DNA of 64,000 nt from Rhynchospora pubera. Its lineage: Eukaryota > Streptophyta > Magnoliopsida > Poales > Cyperaceae. The translations under genes were made by a program, and so were the position numbers. Numbering within the stretch: the stretch's first letter is position 1; every line of letters begins with the position of its first letter. The stretch lies in NCBI GenBank assembly GCA_028095005.1, contig CM051460.1, forward strand, positions 114,983,039-115,047,038, written 5' to 3'. The notes under the pieces were generated by a model that was given only the letters and a program-made list of their open reading frames with translations, was not told where the DNA came from and searched no databases. This document shows, one piece after another, positions 1-11,746 of the stretch.

Positions 1-316
1 GATTGAATGCTGGCACTGATAATATTAGTGATAATAACAATGACGATGATGATTACCATAATAATAATTAGTTTTATTGATTTTGCATCTTCATTATTTC
101 CAAACCTATTTATTTTGACAGAAGTGTACAAACTTTCAATAATAACTTAGGTTTTGATTTTCTAATTTACAAACATTTGTGTACGAATGAAGTCAAAATA
201 TCAAAATATTACGGATTTGTCTAAAAAGTATCTGTTCAGCAAAAGAAACAAAATAGCTTAATAAAGAATTGCTTTGTTCTTCCCAAACTATATTACCAGC
301 GTTAAAAATAGCTCAC

Positions 317-446
317 CTCATCAGCTTCATGGTCAATTGAATGATTTGCAGTCTCGGCAATAAATTTGGCTCTGATAGCTTCATGGTCAATTGGATGATT
401 TACAGTCTCAGCAATAAATTTGGCTCTGATATCATTTGGATTTTCC
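317..446 (-). pseudogene. Glutamate dehydrogenase-like exon fragment
   Basis: Read on the minus strand this stretch encodes RENPNDIRAKFIAET, then a tandem repeat of the same 18-residue unit, ending HEADE before a good GTGAGC donor at 316. It resembles the plant NAD-glutamate dehydrogenase stretch around REN..KAKFI.EAANHPTDPEADE, close to the C-terminal third of the enzyme. An AG precedes position 446, so it looks like one exon with splice sites. The 18-aa tandem copy is not part of the normal family. No other GDH exon was found in 450-3000 upstream on this strand or in 1-316. It is either an isolated relic or an internal exon of a gene that continues left of the window. The motif match is clear; the pseudogene status is inferred. 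Confidence 0.55.
323..430. repeat. 54-bp in-frame tandem duplication
   Basis: Two adjacent 54-bp copies (323-376 and 377-430) differ at only a few positions. The unit length is a multiple of three, so the GDH-like frame stays open through both copies. Confidence 0.85.
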
Positions 447-449
447 CTT

Positions 450-2960
450 GAAAAATATTTAAGAGCATTTTAGTTATAATATGTCTAAACTATCAATTAT
501 TAAAATTGAAAGGCTATATTAGTGGACACTTTCAGTGCAATTAATGATCTAACAAACAGAAGCAACTGTAGTTTGATCGATGTGTAAAATAGCTACATGA
601 TTAGATTGAACCAGAAGCTTACTTTTATTGTAAACATGCATCTTTGTTCATTTACTGGCAACAACCATAGACAACACACAAAAATATTAGGCACTAATAC
701 TGGTATATCATAATACCATGCTTAGCTAGTACCTCTTGGCGAACTTACTTTTGATATGTCCATCAAGATCCCAACTTAATTTGAATTACCTGAACTAACA
801 CAAATTAAGCTGGAATTTGTAGCCTCATTTTAACCTTCAATATACAATATCTCAATTCATCTTGAATTGAGTGTTTAAACACAGATTGCATGGGTCTCTA
901 GAATGACCTAAGACAGTAGCAGTTAGCCTGTCGGTTTCTCTAAAATGCCAGCAATCAAGAAAATCAAACCCCCCCTTTTCTGCTTGTGCCTTCTTGCTAT
1001 CCCTTTTGGTACTACATGTGAACAATCAAACGCCTCATCGGCCAGGTTATATATGTGAAGAATCGAAACACATTTTAAATGAGACAATTAGGAAGGGGGG
1101 GGGGGGGCATTTCCAATTTACAACGATTTTAAATGAGTAAAAGAGCATATACTAAATGCATCCAAATTCTAATTTTGCTGAAAAATTTTGTGAAGGTACC
1201 TACAAAAAAGGAGAGAAAGAGAACACACGGATCTAAGCATGGCTGGTAGTAAGGTTATGGTCTGAGTAAATTTCCCATTACCTTGTTGAAATTCTAGTCT
1301 ATCTCTTCGGCTTGGGTTCTTATCTCCGCTAGTTTTGATCCCAGAGTAGGCAGAAGAAGTTGTGCTAAAGAGTGTAAATCAGCCTCCTTTCTAGTATACC
1401 TTCCTTCATTTTTCCTGATCATAAAATCAAATTATATCTTTAACCCTAACCATGAATGCACTAAAGTTTGGTGCTGAGCAAACTGGGTGGCACCTTAGTC
1501 TTTTCGATCGAAGGTGAAGAGCTCAGAACAGCACCGAGAACAACACCTGCAAACATCATAGACAACAAACAACATCAGCAAAAGCTGGAAAGGCAAAAAG
1601 GAAGAAAATTGATAGGCATTACTGCACGAAAAAAACACAGCAACCTACACAGGCAGGCAATAGACCATCAAAACAAAGCTAGAAGAAATTTAACAACCAT
1701 AACGACCTAACAAACAGACCTGACAAAAATTGAAGAAGGAAGAATCTAAAAATCAGACTGATTAGAACTCTCAACCAAAAGATTTACCTCCAACAAAGAA
1801 GAAGAGAAGGCACCAAAGCTCAGATGGCCAAACCTGAAAATAAAAAAATTAAATCGAAAGAACACCACAAGAGCAATAGAAAAAGAGGGAGAACGTGGTT
1901 GAGAGAGACCTTGCATATCAGAAAGGGGGAGGTGAAGAGGCACTCGGCAGATTCCCTGCGGCACCGAAGAGAGGGAAGAGATGGAGGGGGAGAGAACAAA
2001 GAAGAGAGCGAAGGTGAAAAGTAGCTGATTAGCCTGTGGAGATTGTATAAAGCAAGGCAAAGAAAAAATCGCTGCACCAAATCAATGAAGTCTCGCAAAT
2101 CCTCTCATCACTCTATCATCTCTCTCAGGCATCTCTCTTCCTGTCCACACTTGGCAAACCCTAGATCCATCGAATAGAGAGAGAGGAACAGTTGAGATGT
2201 GTCTTTGGTCTGTGGAGGAACTTTGGCGAGAGAAAAGGCAGCAACGGCGCTTGCGGAGACGAAGGGCTCAGATTCATTCCAAAACAGTAACAGAACCATT
2301 GCGATTTGAGCTCTTTCTACAGTGAAATGAAACTTTGAAATTGAATTATTATATATTATATGCATAAAAAGCCTATAAAGAATGCATAATTTCTAGGCTT
2401 TAGCTAAATCACCCGAGAAGAACACAAATGGTGCATTAGAAATCACAAAAGTCTAATTGAATATTAGTGCACATACTAAATTAGAACATGAATACAAAAA
2501 TTTGCAATTCTTACCAGATCTGTCGTGACCAACAACCAAATTTTCTTTGTTTTCGAGGTTTTCTACTTCCAGATTGTGGAGACAATGAGGAGGCGAAGAG
2601 AGAGGCAGTGAGGTTCGATTTCTAGGTTTGCGGAGGGTAGGCGGAGGTTAACCTTTCACTCTTTCAGTTCCAGATCGTCGAAGGAGAGAGAAATGCAGAC
2701 AGTATTATATTCCGAATACGAGGTTATACTTTTTTCCTTTTTGAGAGAGTATTTCAGCACTCATTGAGATCTAACCGTCCATTTAGATCGGACGGTTCAG
2801 ATCTTAAGAAGACCACTGGACTTCTTTTTTACGAAGACTAGAGGATCCGATTCCCGTCTGCGCCTCCTCGCCCAGTCTTTCTCCTTCTCGCCCTCTCTCT
2901 CCTTTTCTTTTCTGCTCACTCCGGACGTCCGCCAAAAGAAAAGAATAAAGTAGAAAGATT
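450..2960. other. Gene-free tract; possible minus-strand leader
   Basis: No convincing coding exon. A 13-base G run lies at 1095-1107. From about 1750 to 2370 the minus strand is pyrimidine-rich, with a possible donor and acceptor pair (a GGTCTC near 1911 and TTTTCAG near 1840), which would suit the untranslated leader of a minus-strand transcript, perhaps the one holding the GDH-like exon. The short open frames here show no family resemblance. A small hairpin with the arms GATCTAACCGTCC and GGACGGTTCAGATC lies near 2768-2802. From about 2940 the sequence becomes the promoter and leader of RRP42. Confidence 0.35.
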
Positions 2961-3066
2961 AGTGCCGCAGATCACTTACCTCCTTCGTTCCGCCCAATAC
3001 TCCGGCAGTTATCGAGGTTCTCTCTCTCTCTCTCCCCCTATTGTCAACATTTTTATTTGAAAGACT

Positions 3067-4858
3067 ATGGTGGGACTTTCGGAAGGAGAGAAGCAATTCT
3101 TAAGGGGTGGAATTGAACAGAATCTCAGAGCTGATGGCCGTACTAGAAACCAGTTTCGACCCATCTGTGTTGAAACTGGTGTCATCCCTCAGGTTTGTAT
3201 CTACCTGTAAATACATAGATAGATACCTGTACTTGTACTTGTAACCAATGTTGCAATTTGCAAAAATATTTTGATATGCTAGGCTAATGGATCAGCTCGA
3301 GTTAGGCTTGGTGCAACTGAAGTCATTGCAAGCATCAAGGTCCTAAATCTTTTTTGTTTCACTTTTCTTAACTACCACTGGTCCACTGCTATTGCAATAT
3401 ACATCACATGCTTATCTCTTTTTCATTTTTCATTTATCAAGGCTGAGCTGGGTAAACCAAGCATTCTTCATCCTGACAAGGGAAAGGTTTCTATTTTTGT
3501 AGACTGTAGCCCAACTGCAGTGTCCACTAAAGTTTATTATTTTGCTATTTATGAGGTGACAAATTTTTACTAAAGTTTATTATTTTGCTATTTCCGCTTG
3601 TTCCGAGTCCTGGATTACTTTAAATTAAAAAGATTGTTTTACTAGGGCAAAGGTGGTGAAGAATTGTCAATGGAACTCTCAGTTGCACTTGAGAGATGCT
3701 TGCTAGGTGGCAAAAGCGGGGCAGGTAATGTAGTCTGTTTCTGTAGTTTCTTTTTTCACTCTCTATTATTTAAATTAAATGTACGACTCAGTAACTTGAG
3801 GTTACATCATATAAAATTAAGGTTCAATCGTCATGTACTGGCATGATTGCCAGGTTGCCACTCCAAGGTGGTGATAAGTTTCTCAATGGGGTTAATTTAA
3901 GCCCCCGGGGTAATTTGCAATAATTTGTTTGTTTTTAAATTCATCTAATTTCTTAGCTTCCACAATTAATTAATTCAGGAGCTGCGATAGATTTATCTTC
4001 GTTGGTTCTAGTAGAGGGAAAAGTATGTTGGGATTTGTACGTTGATGCCCTTGTGGTCAGTTCAGATGGAAATTTGCTAGATTCACTTGCTGCAGCTATT
4101 AAGGTAAGCACTTCTTCTTTACCTTACAGTTATTATATAATAATATATATTATGTGTTTCTGATTCTAGTAGCTCAGGTGGTAAGAGCACTTGGCTCTCT
4201 TCTAAGAGGTCCAGGGTTCAAGCCCGCATGCTTGCGATAGGCTTGGCAAGCCAGCGTAAAAACTCAGCCATATATACAAGAAATGACCAGGGTCGGGGTG
4301 TCATTTCTAGCCTACCCCAACTTGTTTGGGATAAAAGGCTTAGACTTTAGAATGTGTTTCTGATTCTAACCTTGGTTGATTTACTTTATTTTCTCTTACC
4401 TTTCTGAAGGCTGCTTTGAGTAACACAGGATTACCTAAGGTTAATGTTGTACTTGGTGCCTCGCCTGAAGAGCAGCCTGAGGTCGATGTCAGTGATGAAG
4501 AATTCCTTCAATTTGACACTTCAGCTGTTCCTGTCATAGTTACTTTAACCAAGGTAAACTAGTACATTTCTGCACCATTTTGTTAATATATTGATTCTTA
4601 TAACGTGGCTTATAAATATACTAGGTTGGGAAGCAATACATTGTAGATGCCACATCAGAGGAAGAGTCACAGATGAGCTCAGCCGTTTCGGTTTCAGTAA
4701 ACAGGAACGGCCAGATATGTGGTTTAACGAAGAGAGGAGGGGCTGGACTGGACCCAAGTGTAATACACGACATGGTTTCTGTTGCCAAATATGTTAGCCA
4801 AGAGTTCATATCAGTTTTGGATTCTGAGGTCGCGGCCGCAGAAGCATCTGAAGAATGA
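3067..4858 (+). CDS. RRP42: Exosome complex component RRP42
   Basis: RRP42 is an RNase PH-fold subunit of the six-membered ring of the eukaryotic RNA exosome, which degrades and trims RNA 3' to 5' in nucleus and cytoplasm; the plant ring subunits of this class are mostly structural. Seven coding exons join in frame: 3067-3192, 3283-3339, 3442-3555, 3646-3724, 3979-4103, 4410-4553, 4625-4858, giving 292 aa, close to the usual plant length. Recognisable parts are RADGRTRNQFRP near residue 21, HPDKGKVSIFVDCSPTA, GGEELSMELSVALERCLLG, and the C-terminal SQMSSAVSVSVN and CGLTKRGGAGLDPSVI. All introns are GT-AG. Intron 5 holds a SINE. Exon 3 is seven codons longer than expected (residues 91-97) through a duplication described separately. 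A CT-rich leader precedes the ATG. Identification is firm; use of the exon 3 donor at 3556 is inferred. Confidence 0.93.
3526..3593 (+). repeat. 25-bp direct repeat across exon 3 and intron 3
   Basis: Identical 25-bp copies lie at 3526-3550 (coding part of RRP42 exon 3) and 3569-3593 (intron 3). Removing 21 bp from the exon copy would leave a VSTYE end of the expected family length. Confidence 0.85.
4169..4351 (+). mobile_element. tRNA-derived SINE (Au-like) in RRP42 intron 5
   Basis: About 183 bp. The 5' part starts with an A-box-like GTAGCTCAGGTGGTAAGAGC and has a B-box-like GGTTCAAGCCC, the internal RNA polymerase III promoter. The 3' end reads CCCAACTTGTTTGGGATAAA followed by AGGCTTAG, the conserved tail of plant Au-type SINEs. 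A perfect 17-bp target duplication (ATGTGTTTCTGATTCTA) flanks it at 4152-4168 and 4352-4368. The perfect duplication points to a fairly recent insertion. Confidence 0.88.
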
Positions 4859-4868
4859 AAGCCTGCAT

Positions 4869-6312
4869 TTGTAGCCTCTAGTGAATTTCAGTCTGCATTT
4901 TTGTTAAATTTTTGTGGCAATTAATTGATATATTTTCAATTTTTCATGGATGTATTAGATGTAGGGTAGCACTCATTTTAGTGAGTTTGAATATTATCAT
5001 TGTGCTTGAGTGTGTCAAGTGATATTTTTTAGGCCGAATGATGATCTTAATACCATGATTCAAGAGAAATAGTAAGAAATTTCTTATTTTATTTTCACCT
5101 GGACGGTTCAAAAATACCAAATGATTATTTGTTTTTTTTGGCGGGCAATGTGACTATTCTCGCAAAAGAAGCAGCTTCCTAGTGTTTTGTCGTTAGGCTT
5201 GTTCTTCATAAACTCAAATTGAAAATGCCATTTTTGTTGATATCTTAAGGTGTCTTTCAGAAGTTTGTCATCAAGAATTAGTTACACACGGAATTGAGGT
5301 AGTATGAGCATTGTCATATATATCAGCATTTTTTTTTTTTTTTTGGCAAAAGATTACACAGCTTCTCATTGCAGATTTTACTGGTTTTCACTTTTCAATA
5401 CACTTACAGCCCATAAAAAAGAGAGAGTTTAGTAGGGAGTATTGCAACAATTTTCAAGGAAAACAAAAAGTTTGACGCGTCCAAACGTGCAACTGAGCTC
5501 ACTAATAATTCCCAAAAAAAAAAAAAAACGAAAAGAAAACTTTTAATCCTAGTAAGCCTCAATTTACGCAGGTCGTGCCTTAATTAGTCCTTACTAGAGC
5601 CCAGTTAAGCATCTGACAAGCTTTTACTCAATCTAATATCAGTTTTCCTTCTATTTTTTTTTTAAAGTATAATCGAACATAAATTCAGTAAATAATATTA
5701 GTAAATTAAAAATATGGAGCAGATACTAGCATCCCGTGATGGTGTTATTTTTTAAGCATGCTTATAAAAACCCAAATCCTATGCTTAAAAAACATATCCT
5801 ACAATATCATATCTATGATGATGTTATTTATTTATTTATTTATTTATTTTTCTATACAACTAATATTTGATGTGTCAGATCATATGCCAAAAATTGATGA
5901 AACTCCTTCCTCTTGCAAAATTTTAAGAAAAGAAAAGAAGAGGTCCAACATTTCTCCAAAATTAAAATAAAATACTAGTTGATTGCAATGTTATATTAAA
6001 TGGAGGAGGCCTAATGGAACCATGCTTATGTAAGAACTAATCAAACTTTTGCCAGATTATTTACTGCAAATAAACCTTTTAAATTTGTTTCCAGATAATT
6101 AGCTGCTAGAAAATATCACATTATTTATTTATAACTTCTGAATCAAATAACAAAATTTTACCAGACTGTCTCGGTTTGCTTTCTTTCTACACTCAACTCA
6201 ACAGCCTAGATAAATGATTTCTAAAGCTAGGAAAAAGAGGCTTGCGCTTATCTCTAGACCTACAATCTCAAGAATAATCAATTAGAGGAAATGATTTCCA
6301 TCCTATTCAAAT
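4869..6312. other. Intergenic tract, no gene seen
   Basis: The 3' flank of RRP42 followed by AT-rich sequence with homopolymer runs (T run near 5331, A run near 5513) and a TTTA-type simple repeat near 5830-5850. The convergent Agenet-ENT gene ends at 6313. No conserved coding frame was seen. Confidence 0.6.
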
Positions 6313-7562
6313 CTATTTAGAAGATGATAAACTTTTCAGTACGGATTGTTGTTCATCAATGGAAATATGTAACAAAAGACGAAGATTAGATAGCATAGCC
6401 TCCTGTTCCCAACTAATAGTCCCATTTGCATGCAATGCGGCCATGGTTGCTTGGTATGCATCTACCTCTAGCTTATGTGCTTCTCTCTCCATCTCTTGAT
6501 CCTTCATTTCTTTCTCAGAAAAAGAAGTTTCCTTAATAGGTGTGAATGAACTAACAGCATCATCGTCAGCATAAGAAGAGACCAAGAACTGGTACGGCCT
6601 CCCACTAGTACTGCAGCTACCCGTGGAGGATTCAGTGCTCTCATTATTCTCGCATTTCCTGTGCAGCTTTTTACTAATTCCTCCACATGTCTCTCCTGAC
6701 AGTTTTCTCTTCTTTGAATTCTTTACATCTCCAGATTCCTGTTAATGGGAAAAAAATAAGTTGCGAGTACAAACGAAGGGCATATATGGGTGATCACAAC
6801 AGAGATAATGCATTAACAGTTTGGAATGAAATGTAAGTCCAGTTTGTGCCTCGATGTTTTTTTCATTTTGCAGCTTTTTCAGCTAAGACACAAATCAATT
6901 GATTCCAATTATGCCCCCATTTCAACCTCAATAGTAAAAAATTAAAAATTCAGTTCTTCCTCCATTCTGCAATTAGACTCCAGACAAGCTATGAAAGGGG
7001 AAAAAAAAGGAAAAGAAATTTGGTGTGCCATGTACAATGTTACTTCTGAATTTATCCCAAATCTAATCAATCAGCAACGAAACCTCTTTAATTGACACAT
7101 TTAAGCAACAAGCTTGATAATGCAAAGGGAAAAAAAATAATCAAGTCATGATTCATATTATACCTCTTTAATTGTAACCCATTTGCCATTTTGCCACGCA
7201 CGCCTCTGCCTCAGGTTTGATTTCTTAACTGCTACCTCTCTACATTGACTTAAAATCGAGACGAAATAATACTCATTCCCATATGCAAGGCCTGTCACCT
7301 CTACCGGCTTCCAAGAGCCATGAACAAGCGCCTCAGCAATGTCACCTGGGGCCCACTTTCCAGCCTTCTCCTTTATTGGAGGCGGAGGCCGGAGCACCTT
7401 TCTCGACACCTTCTCCTCATTTGTGCTCTTGTTTGAACAAAAAGAGATGCAGCAGTAGTTGTATCGCACCGAGTATGTATGGCCATTGCCGCAGATAATC
7501 TCAGCCGGTCTCCAGCTGCCTGAGTGGAACACCTCCACTTGGCTTCCTTTTCTGAATCTCAT
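6313..7562 (-). CDS. Agenet-ENT (plant Tudor-like) protein, copy A
   Basis: Two coding exons on the minus strand (7562-7164 and 6738-6313) join in phase 0 to give 274 aa. Residues about 1-130 hold two Agenet/Tudor-like modules: FRKGSQVEVFHSGSWRPAEI, then WAPGDIAEALVHGSWKPVEV. A basic, serine-rich linker follows. Residues about 205-270 form an ENT (EMSY N-terminal) domain (EAHKLEVDAYQATMAALHAN, WEQEAMLSNLRLLL). Agenet domains read modified or methylated partners, and ENT domains mediate protein contacts in nuclear regulators; here the order is Agenet then ENT, unlike EMSY-like proteins, where ENT is N-terminal. An AG acceptor at 7592-7591 and a GTGAGT donor at 8543 imply a 5' UTR intron (7591-8543) with the first, non-coding exon from 8544 to about 8640. 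The ATG at 7562 matches the start of its paralogue. The function of this subfamily is only inferred. Confidence 0.88.
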
Positions 7563-8543
7563 TTTTGTTTTTAAGTGTTTGACGCAAGCCCTGTAAAACA
7601 AGCAGAGATTTATGTAAAGATGCCGAAAATTGAAATACAGAAAACTATATTGATGAACAATTTTTAGAGAGTTCTTACTGGAATCTGACCCCTAATTCAG
7701 CCTTAATTTGGACACAAATAATATGAGTAATTGCAATAACTTAAAAACCACACAAAAAAAGGAATCAACAGATTTATTTTTGTTTATTTTTGTTTATTTT
7801 TATTTCCAGGGTATATAGGTACTATCACAAGAGCAACAGTCCCAAAATAGATAAAACAATGACGCTACCAAACTGGAAAAGAAACAAATAAAAGAATGAA
7901 AACAGTTAGAAGCTACTACAAAATCCCAAACATAATTTATACTTGGAATAAATTAAACACTGTTCTTTCTTATTTTACAAACCAGAAAAAGATCGCTTCA
8001 AAGAAATCAGAATCAATTCAAAATCACAATCCTATATACCTTTTCCAATAATGACCTTAACTCCAACTCAAAATTCAAAATCATTCATCACATCAATTAG
8101 AACCGATTTGTGGAAAACTTGATCTGATTGAATTAATGCATACATAAACACTACAATCACCTAATTAAAGAACGACCACATATTTTTGAAATTAGAAGAA
8201 AAGGACCTGAAACTATAATCATTATAGAAAAAAGATAAATGATAAATACATCACTTCTCCATCAATAAAATCAACTTATTCTTCACCTCTTGATTTTGTG
8301 CGCAATTTTCTAAAACTAGCGTCGTTAGAAAACACAAAACATTAAAGGGAACATTCAATTGTCAATATCAGGCGTAGAAAAACACAGCGTTAACTTCAAA
8401 TACTTTGAAAAATCTAAATAAAATAGAAGAATCGCAGATTAATTATCGATCGAACTACTTCCCAAAGGAAAGAAGAAAGCTACAAGTAGAAAAATAAAAC
8501 AGAAGAAATGAGAGAGAGAAGAGAAGAGAAGTTTAGAACTCAC

Positions 8544-8640
8544 ATGTATCAACTAATCAATTGAGACAATGAGGCGAGAACAATCAACAATTCTCTTCAC
8601 TTTTCTCCTAATTGAGGAAATTCACTTCTCCTCCTCTGAT
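8544..8640 (-). other. Predicted 5' UTR exon of Agenet-ENT copy A
   Basis: A GTGAGT donor reads on the minus strand just below 8544 and pairs with the acceptor TTTTACAG ending at 7591. The paralogue at 23 kb has the same leader-intron layout. The transcription start is not visible. Confidence 0.5.
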
Positions 8641-9118
8641 TAAAATAAATTTAATGCTGGTAAAAATGGAAATGCAAATGGTAATTTTTGAGGGAGCGTT
8701 TAAATGCATCCGATCTTGATGGGGCCCACTGAGGAATCTAATCGCATCTGACCCGTTGATCGAAAGCGTTAAATGAAAGTAAAATAACGGCCGTTTATTT
8801 TCAGTCGGATGAATAACAGCCGTCCGATTATGGGGGTTCGCTCTCGTGTGCTTTGCACGAGACTGATGTGCGGCGGTTTAGTCACGACCCACGACTCACG
8901 ACTCACGACTCAGGGGCTTATTGACTTGGATTATATATGGGCTTAATATGGGCCTGTGGGCTGAATGCATTTTCTAGTTTGGACCCTGTTGTTTCTCTCT
9001 TTTCCGATCAAGTGGATCGCAATAATATGATTTCTATGATAAATACAAACGTTCTATATAAACATTCTCCTAGATTAAACTTTTGTAAGAATATGATTTC
9101 AAATAAAAAATTATAAGT
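8641..9118. promoter_or_regulatory. Upstream region of Agenet-ENT copy A
   Basis: No gene. The part up to 8915 is richer in GC than its surroundings and contains CTCGTG and CACGAG arms of a short hairpin near 8842-8861 and about four tandem copies of the 7-mer CGACTCA at 8888-8912. A promoter is expected here from the position of the leader, but no single element can be proven. Confidence 0.35.
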
Positions 9119-9375
9119 GCCATCTCTGATTATGTCATTCCTGTCATCGCTAAATACAAAATGAACACTTACAACAGATAAGATAAACATATAGACTATT
9201 AAAGCGAATACTTACAAACAAATAAGTGTTGTCATCTCTTGTTCAGAGTTTTATATGCACATTCAACTTATTTTTGTTGAACTTATCTGTTTGTATATGT
9301 TCACTTTAATCACTATATATGTTCACCTTATCTGTTTTAAGTGTTCATTTTCTATTTAACGATGGCAGAGATGGC
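9119..9375. mobile_element. Foldback MITE-like element
   Basis: Outer arms GCCATCTCTG (9119-9128) and CAGAGATGGC (9366-9375) are perfect inverted repeats. Inner sequence around 9145-9225 pairs imperfectly with 9275-9360 (for example AAATGAACACTTA against TAAGTGTTCATTT). No clear target duplication was found, so the superfamily is unknown. Confidence 0.55.
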
Positions 9376-9984
9376 AAAATTGCAGATGGCAGTAATCAAT
9401 TTCTAAAAGAAAGCAACTTAACAAAGAAACAGTGAAGTACCAAACGTGTCTTAAACTATATTAGGAAGATCAGTTAAGTGATGACTAGGATAAGATTTTC
9501 AAGGGGAAAAAAATAATGTGGCATCTTAAAAAATGCCAAATTATAATGCATCAATATGTCAAAAAAAAATGCCACATTCTTTAATTTATCATTATAATGC
9601 ATCTACATATTGCTAAATTTTGCTATTCTAGCCACCATAAGTAAAAAAGGCAAAAATAAATATTATTTTACATAATATTACTATGTACTAATGAACACCG
9701 CTTTAGCAACACTTTTAGTTTAGCAATATAACGGTCTACTAAGTCTTACTGCTATAGCAGATCATAACGTCGCTATTTAAATCAATGGATACTAGATTTT
9801 ATTTTATTTTTTGAACCCCCGGTAGAATTGGATAGTATCCTAAGTCAAAAATAGCACCCAAGGAGTTATGAAAGCATGCCACTTCCTTTTTGGAATGCTT
9901 TGAAATAGCACGTTAAACTGGCAACCCAAACAGTTGTTCTTTCCTAATTTGTGTACAGAAAAAAAAAATTCCTGAAATCCTCGA

Positions 9985-11745
9985 TGTTGGAGTTATGTCC
10001 TAGAAGTCAATAATTTAATGACTTAATTATTAGTTTATGTTTTGGATGATATTTCATCATCTGTTCCTAGGTTTATTATTGACAGATTATTCAGGTTGAG
10101 GATCTGAATTGTAGATCTCTGTGGATCATTCTTTAGAATGACAATAATAAATCTAAACGGTCCATAATCTTGATAATTAACAAGGAACATTAATTATCTT
10201 ATAAGATTAGTATGCAAGTTAAGTGATGATTAAGTTCTACAAATCATAGGTAAAGAGTTACCAACTTAATTGCATATGTGTATGTTATGGAACATAGCAC
10301 AGGACTTGACCCATCGAAATAAACATATGGATTGTGTTATGTGTCATTGTTTATTTCGTAATGATTTTGGTTCTAAGTTTGAGATGTTTATCTTTTCCAC
10401 ATGAGGATAGGTTCAATAAATATCGTCTACCGCTGATTCCCGATAAGGGCTGCTATACGGACTTTATTTATGTTCTCTTGAATTGTGCGGGGAAAAGCTA
10501 ATCATCAAGAAAACCGTATGTCCCTCATTAATTCACTTAGTGAGTGACGATATCTGTTTGGGCCCCTTGATGGAGATAGATTGTTTGCATGCAACTTTAT
10601 ACAATTATCTCTAGATCAAGAAACGTATAATCTGCAAGAATGACACATTCCTATCTTGGATTATACGATGATATCGTGCGACATAAGAATCAAAATAGAG
10701 AAACATATTTATTCTCTTATGCAGGATTGAAATATTGTAGCAGTACACTATTTATGCGAATTGGGAGTCATAACGTGTTGCTAGATACCGCTTATGATTA
10801 TTGGAATTAAATAACGATTTAATTCCATGGCCAACATAGCATAAATCCTCAAAGGGTCACACAAATAGGACATTAATCACACAGTGCATTATTTATTTAT
10901 TCACAGCAGTAGGTTCTGTGGAAATATGATAAGATTGATTAATTAATTATATACCGTTGCGAACCGTTATAATTAATTAAGTCAATGGATCATATAGAAA
11001 TAAATTAATGCATTAACTAATCCTAAAATAATTATTAATGAGTTAATAATTAATTTAGTTCAACACTTATCAATATAAATGGTTATATTGATTAATTGGG
11101 CCGTTATTTAAATAGCAAATAGATAGCCCAATTAAAGAGCAAATAAATGAGGCTTTAATTAATAGAATTAGAGACTAAATTGAGTGGATTAAGTGGCCCA
11201 AATAGGCCCAAAACGTGGCTGCCCAATATGGTGGTAGGTGGGATGGCATAGTTGTAATTATGCAAGAGGTCAATTAGGTTTTGTGCTCTATATAAGGACC
11301 ACTTATGAGAGCCTCGACCTAGCTTTCTCTCTCCTCTCATTCCCTCCCATGAGGCCGCCACCTTCCTCCTCTCTCCCTCTTATTTGCTCATGTGTTGAGC
11401 TATTTTCTCTCCACTAAATCAAGGTTGTTGATTGATGCAAGAGAGAAAACCATAGGGATTAGGCTTGTTCTTTGGGTATGCTAGCACGTACCTTGTAGAA
11501 CGTGATTAATCCTCCTTGGTGGACTCGAGGGCGGTTACGAGACGTGGTGGAGACGGTGGAGAAGGCACGCCATCGATTCCCATGCCTTGGTCGAGCCCCG
11601 CGAATACGATTTCGCGGGAGGTATCGATTTCCCCTTTTTCTCGTGTGTTTGAATAGCTTGTGTACTAGATCTTGTGTGTGCTATGTTTGCTTGGTTAATT
11701 AATTGGTAATTAGCATAAAAATGAAAATTAGCACACTTTCTAACA
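9985..11745 (+). repeat. 5' LTR of the Copia element
   Basis: 1761 bp, starts TGTTGGAG and ends TTCTAACA. Every segment compared with the copy at 17923-19683 matches at a constant offset of 7938. It contains a TATA-like box (11288-11297), then a CT-rich stretch, and near its end a hairpin with arms CCCGCGAA (11597-11604) and TTCGCGGG (11611-11618). Confidence 0.95.
11288..11297 (+). promoter_or_regulatory. TATA box of the 5' LTR
   Basis: CTATATAAGG followed by a CT-rich stretch, typical of a plant pol II start. The identical box in the 3' LTR lies at 19226-19235. Confidence 0.55.
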
Positions 11746-11746
11746 G

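Noticed and set aside
1452..1463. Plus-strand M-N-A-L codons, like the start of plant glutamate dehydrogenase
   Set aside because: The following residues do not match, and the GDH-like exon is on the other strand; four residues can match by chance.
1824..2365. Several short frames on both strands
   Set aside because: The sequence is a purine/pyrimidine-skewed leader-like zone; none of the frames shows a conserved motif.
4169..4240. A tRNA gene
   Set aside because: A and B boxes are present but the cloverleaf is not, and the Au-type tail plus target duplication show a SINE.
11155..11702. Small frames repeated in both LTRs
   Set aside because: They occur twice only because the LTRs are duplicates; they show no protein family features.
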